Shown here piece by piece: positions 63,301 through 64,000 of a stretch of DNA of 64,000 nucleotides. The stretch spans positions 1 to 64,000 of the forward strand of contig DWXO01000077.1 in the NCBI GenBank assembly GCA_019119165.1, read 5' to 3'. The position numbers were made by a program, and so were the translations under genes. Within the stretch, counting starts at the first letter, position 1; every line of letters starts with the position of its first letter. The notes below the pieces were generated by a model. That model was not told where the DNA came from. It saw only the letters and a program-made list of their open reading frames with translations, and ran no database searches. The DNA is from Candidatus Flavonifractor intestinigallinarum. GTDB lineage: Bacteria; Bacillota; Clostridia; Oscillospirales; Oscillospiraceae.

Positions 63301-63432
63301 GCACTGATCCGGGAATCGGGGTGCGATATGATACAGGGCTACTACTATTACCGCCCCATGGAAGTGGAGGAGGTATACCGCCTGCTTGCCACAGACGCCG
63401 GGCAGAGCGCGGAAGAGGCAAATGATAAGTGA
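60346..63432 (+). CDS. PAS-GAF-GGDEF-PAS-GGDEF(degenerate)-EAL protein
   Basis: A 1028-residue multi-domain c-di-GMP enzyme. N-terminal PAS (1-115) has a CPFCTN segment that recurs in clostridial proteins. A GAF-like domain follows (about 130-285), then GGDEF with an intact site (YRTGGDEFVAVF) near 365. A second PAS (480-590) precedes a degenerate GGDEF (YRLEGMRCMAV) and an EAL domain with intact GGEALLRW, LDDFGSGYSSL, IKLDRSL and EGVET at about 770-1010. It may both make and break c-di-GMP depending on the PAS/GAF signals. AGAGGAGAA precedes the ATG. The 190-base gap upstream is A/T-rich. Confidence 0.92.
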   Translation: MELLKEFFEEFDELVYISDPETHELLYMNRGLRELLGYPRHEQYVGKKCYAVLQGRTEPCPFCTNQQLKMGEFISWTHKNPVLQKRYLIKDSLIQIQNKPCRIELAIDMDSEVMCGVPYYYVRRETVLNECLQRIFSTTDPEQGMELVLAYLGETFGCDRVYIFEIDEDRWIDNTYEWCREGVMAQQEILQRISLSSIDWWMKKFQKNQVLVIQDLEEIRAQYPVSYTILKPQNVTSLAAGPISIEGRVIGFLGVDNPRREIIDMLTPILNVIGYFMAALLRQRNLLKRLNTLSFHDPLTGAYNRNAMFEHNQQLGQLESMGVVYCDITGLKRTNDVMGHDAGDRLIQHCCDVLRETLQTEWLYRTGGDEFVAVFRDCGEKQFQDRVQALRERVSQDQCHMAVGYAWSDQQPFHLELLITQADKVMYQDKRNYYAANYRKPGIDCRNHSEEKNDCLERRDSPFYHFVATTYCDMELLFQSISERNSVGYYYFGDMQKDLFYISDNMRDEFGFQNNVVPGLLREWAKRITTTVFRKLYWQEIQDMLREKRSVHDLRYQVRNASGKNTWIRCYGILKWDEEKNIPLFFAGRVTHQDDAFVVDPVTNFPRESAVFSRLDGIRESRQSCLIIGFSFNNITELNSTRGRTYSDHLVQNIAEELMNTLSGKMSFYRLEGMRCMAVVEPTCQESRDKLVGWIRNIVEAGYRVMGLSVHHPCSFALMEYPQSHRSPADFLEDMVSLIKVAKHDPKQLYVENSEENIRKIKRMSNMALSLTQDVLRGMEHFRIIIQPVVSARNGAVVGGEALLRWTFEGKDVSPAIFIPMLEKENLIQLVGRWVFEQTVCSCMRMAAQIPSFYLTFNVSLRQLSDEHFTDFMKSTMEKYHLDGCHLVAEVTESFMDEQPENLMQFVNACKSMGIQIALDDFGSGYSSLRMLLQYPSSIIKLDRSLLAGMTESADKMNFISGIVYACHRFGKKVCMEGVETDVQNALIRESGCDMIQGYYYYRPMEVEEVYRLLATDAGQSAEEANDK

Positions 63433-63464
63433 TAGCGCCTGCCGTTGACAAACAATAATCCGTT

Positions 63465-63509
63465 GAGAAAAAGAAGCGGGCCTGTTGCAAATATTGCAAC
63501 AGGTCCGCT
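63465..63509. terminator. Terminator between the convergent genes at the right end
   Basis: A 16-bp stem with one G-T pair (63475-63490 with 63494-63509) and three-base loop. The T run is better on the minus strand (CTTCTTTTTCTC), and weak on the plus strand. Confidence 0.7.
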
Positions 63510-63514
63510 TTGGT

Positions 63515-63784
63515 TTATAGCAGAAGGGCCAGCAGCCAGCACAGGGTGGCCCCCAGGGCGCCGCCGGCGGCATACACCGGGGCGGGAATTTTTCGCCAGG
63601 TCCGCCGCCAGCCGGAGGAGCGTTTGAGGTAGCCGTCGGCCGCCCGGCGGGCCTCCTGGAGCACCGCCTCGGCGGAGGCTCCCTTGCCGAAGGCGTCCTC
63701 CTTCACGATAAAAATGGCTTGTTCAAAAAATCGGGGGTCTGGGGACTTCACCACAATGACCTGCCGGGACACGCCCTGTACCAC
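63515..63784 (-). CDS. Small protein with C-terminal membrane segment, function unknown
   Basis: An 89-residue protein from a GTG at 63784 with AAAGGA nine bases upstream. It begins VVQGVSRQVIVVKSPDPR and ends in a hydrophobic segment (AAGGALGATLCWLLALLL). The middle is helical and charged. The open frame extends upstream to 63979, but that would overlap the divergent gene and its ribosome site, so I reject the longer version. I do not recognise the family. Confidence 0.55.
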   Translation of the reverse strand: MVQGVSRQVIVVKSPDPRFFEQAIFIVKEDAFGKGASAEAVLQEARRAADGYLKRSSGWRRTWRKIPAPVYAAGGALGATLCWLLALLL

Positions 63785-63917
63785 CTGCCCACATCCTTTC
63801 CTGTTTTGTACCAGTATTTCCAAAAACAGATGGGTATATGCACAGAGGAAGGGATTGGCGTACATAACCGACGGCTTGCCCTCGTACACTACCCTCAGTG
63901 AGATTGGAGGGGTAGGT

Positions 63918-64000
63918 ATGAACAGACGCAGACTCATCGCGGCCCTGGCCCTGGTGTTCGCGGTGAATATTTCCCTCATTGCCTTTGCCCAGCAGGCCCA
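63918..64000 (+). CDS. Exported protein, 5' end only
   Basis: A strong GGAGGGG precedes the ATG at 63918. The first 27 residues (MNRRRLIAALALVFAVNISL...) form a typical signal peptide with basic start and a hydrophobic core ending in AFAQQA. The window ends there, so the function cannot be told. Confidence 0.6.
   Translation, partial: MNRRRLIAALALVFAVNISLIAFAQQA

Noticed and set aside
1-64000. CRISPR arrays, tRNA or rRNA genes, insertion sequences, phage attachment sites
   Set aside because: No short regular direct repeats with spacers, no cloverleaf-like sequences, no transposase or integrase frames and no terminal inverted repeats were seen by reading. A dedicated search was not possible.

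Overview
The window is a flagellar, chemotaxis and c-di-GMP signalling region from a GC-rich Gram-positive anaerobe of the class Clostridia, probably Oscillospiraceae-like. The genus cannot be fixed from sequence alone. Evidence for this is the Firmicutes-type flagellar gene order (flgB-flgC-fliE-fliF...), FliY instead of FliN, CheC/CheD/CheV, a SigD-type sigma factor, S-layer-homology proteins, strong AAGGAGG ribosome binding sites and no P- or L-ring genes. No tRNA, rRNA, CRISPR array or insertion sequence was seen.

Layout. 1-5160: on the minus strand a partial FtsA/PilM-like ATPase, a chemoreceptor and an FtsE-like ATPase; divergent from these, a membrane-anchored C39-like peptidase. 5220-8573 (minus): filament assembly genes fliD, fliS and a FliT-like gene behind a SigD-like promoter. 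8804-10515: a ParA ATPase and a ComFB-domain protein carrying FliM-type SQEEIEKLL motifs. 10750-11949: flagellin, with a SigD-like promoter and a CsrA-type hairpin in its leader. 12036-16004: a sulfotransferase-like protein, an APS-kinase/methyltransferase fusion and a PHP phosphatase, packed directly behind the flagellin terminator. 16070-20579 (minus): cheA-cheW-cheR-cheB. 20725-23064: a FliK-like protein, a FlhB-tail homologue and a PilZ protein. 23109-31701: two very large secreted SLH proteins.

32181-57848 is one run of 31 co-directional genes behind a SigA-type promoter. It encodes rod, MS ring, export apparatus, hook, stator (motAB), switch (fliM, fliY), cheY, sigD, two rod proteins, cheC-cheD-cheV and a degenerate EAL-HDOD protein. 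fliL, flhF and flhG are missing from their usual places. 57969-63432 adds two PAS/GGDEF/EAL c-di-GMP enzymes and, on the opposite strand, a bacteriohemerythrin. The right edge has a small membrane-protein gene and the start of an exported protein.

How it works together. The long operon makes the hook-basal body and SigD. SigD then likely switches on flagellin, the fliD cap operon and cheAWRB, all of which have SigD-like promoters. GGDEF/EAL and PilZ proteins would link c-di-GMP to motility.

The two most unusual parts are these. (1) 12036-16004 could make PAPS, transfer sulfate and destroy the PAP by-product, with co-expression tied to flagellin; this suggests sulfation and methylation of the flagellum or its glycans. 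(2) The ParA/ComFB pair may take the place of the missing FlhF/FlhG system. Both are inferences from family resemblance and context.
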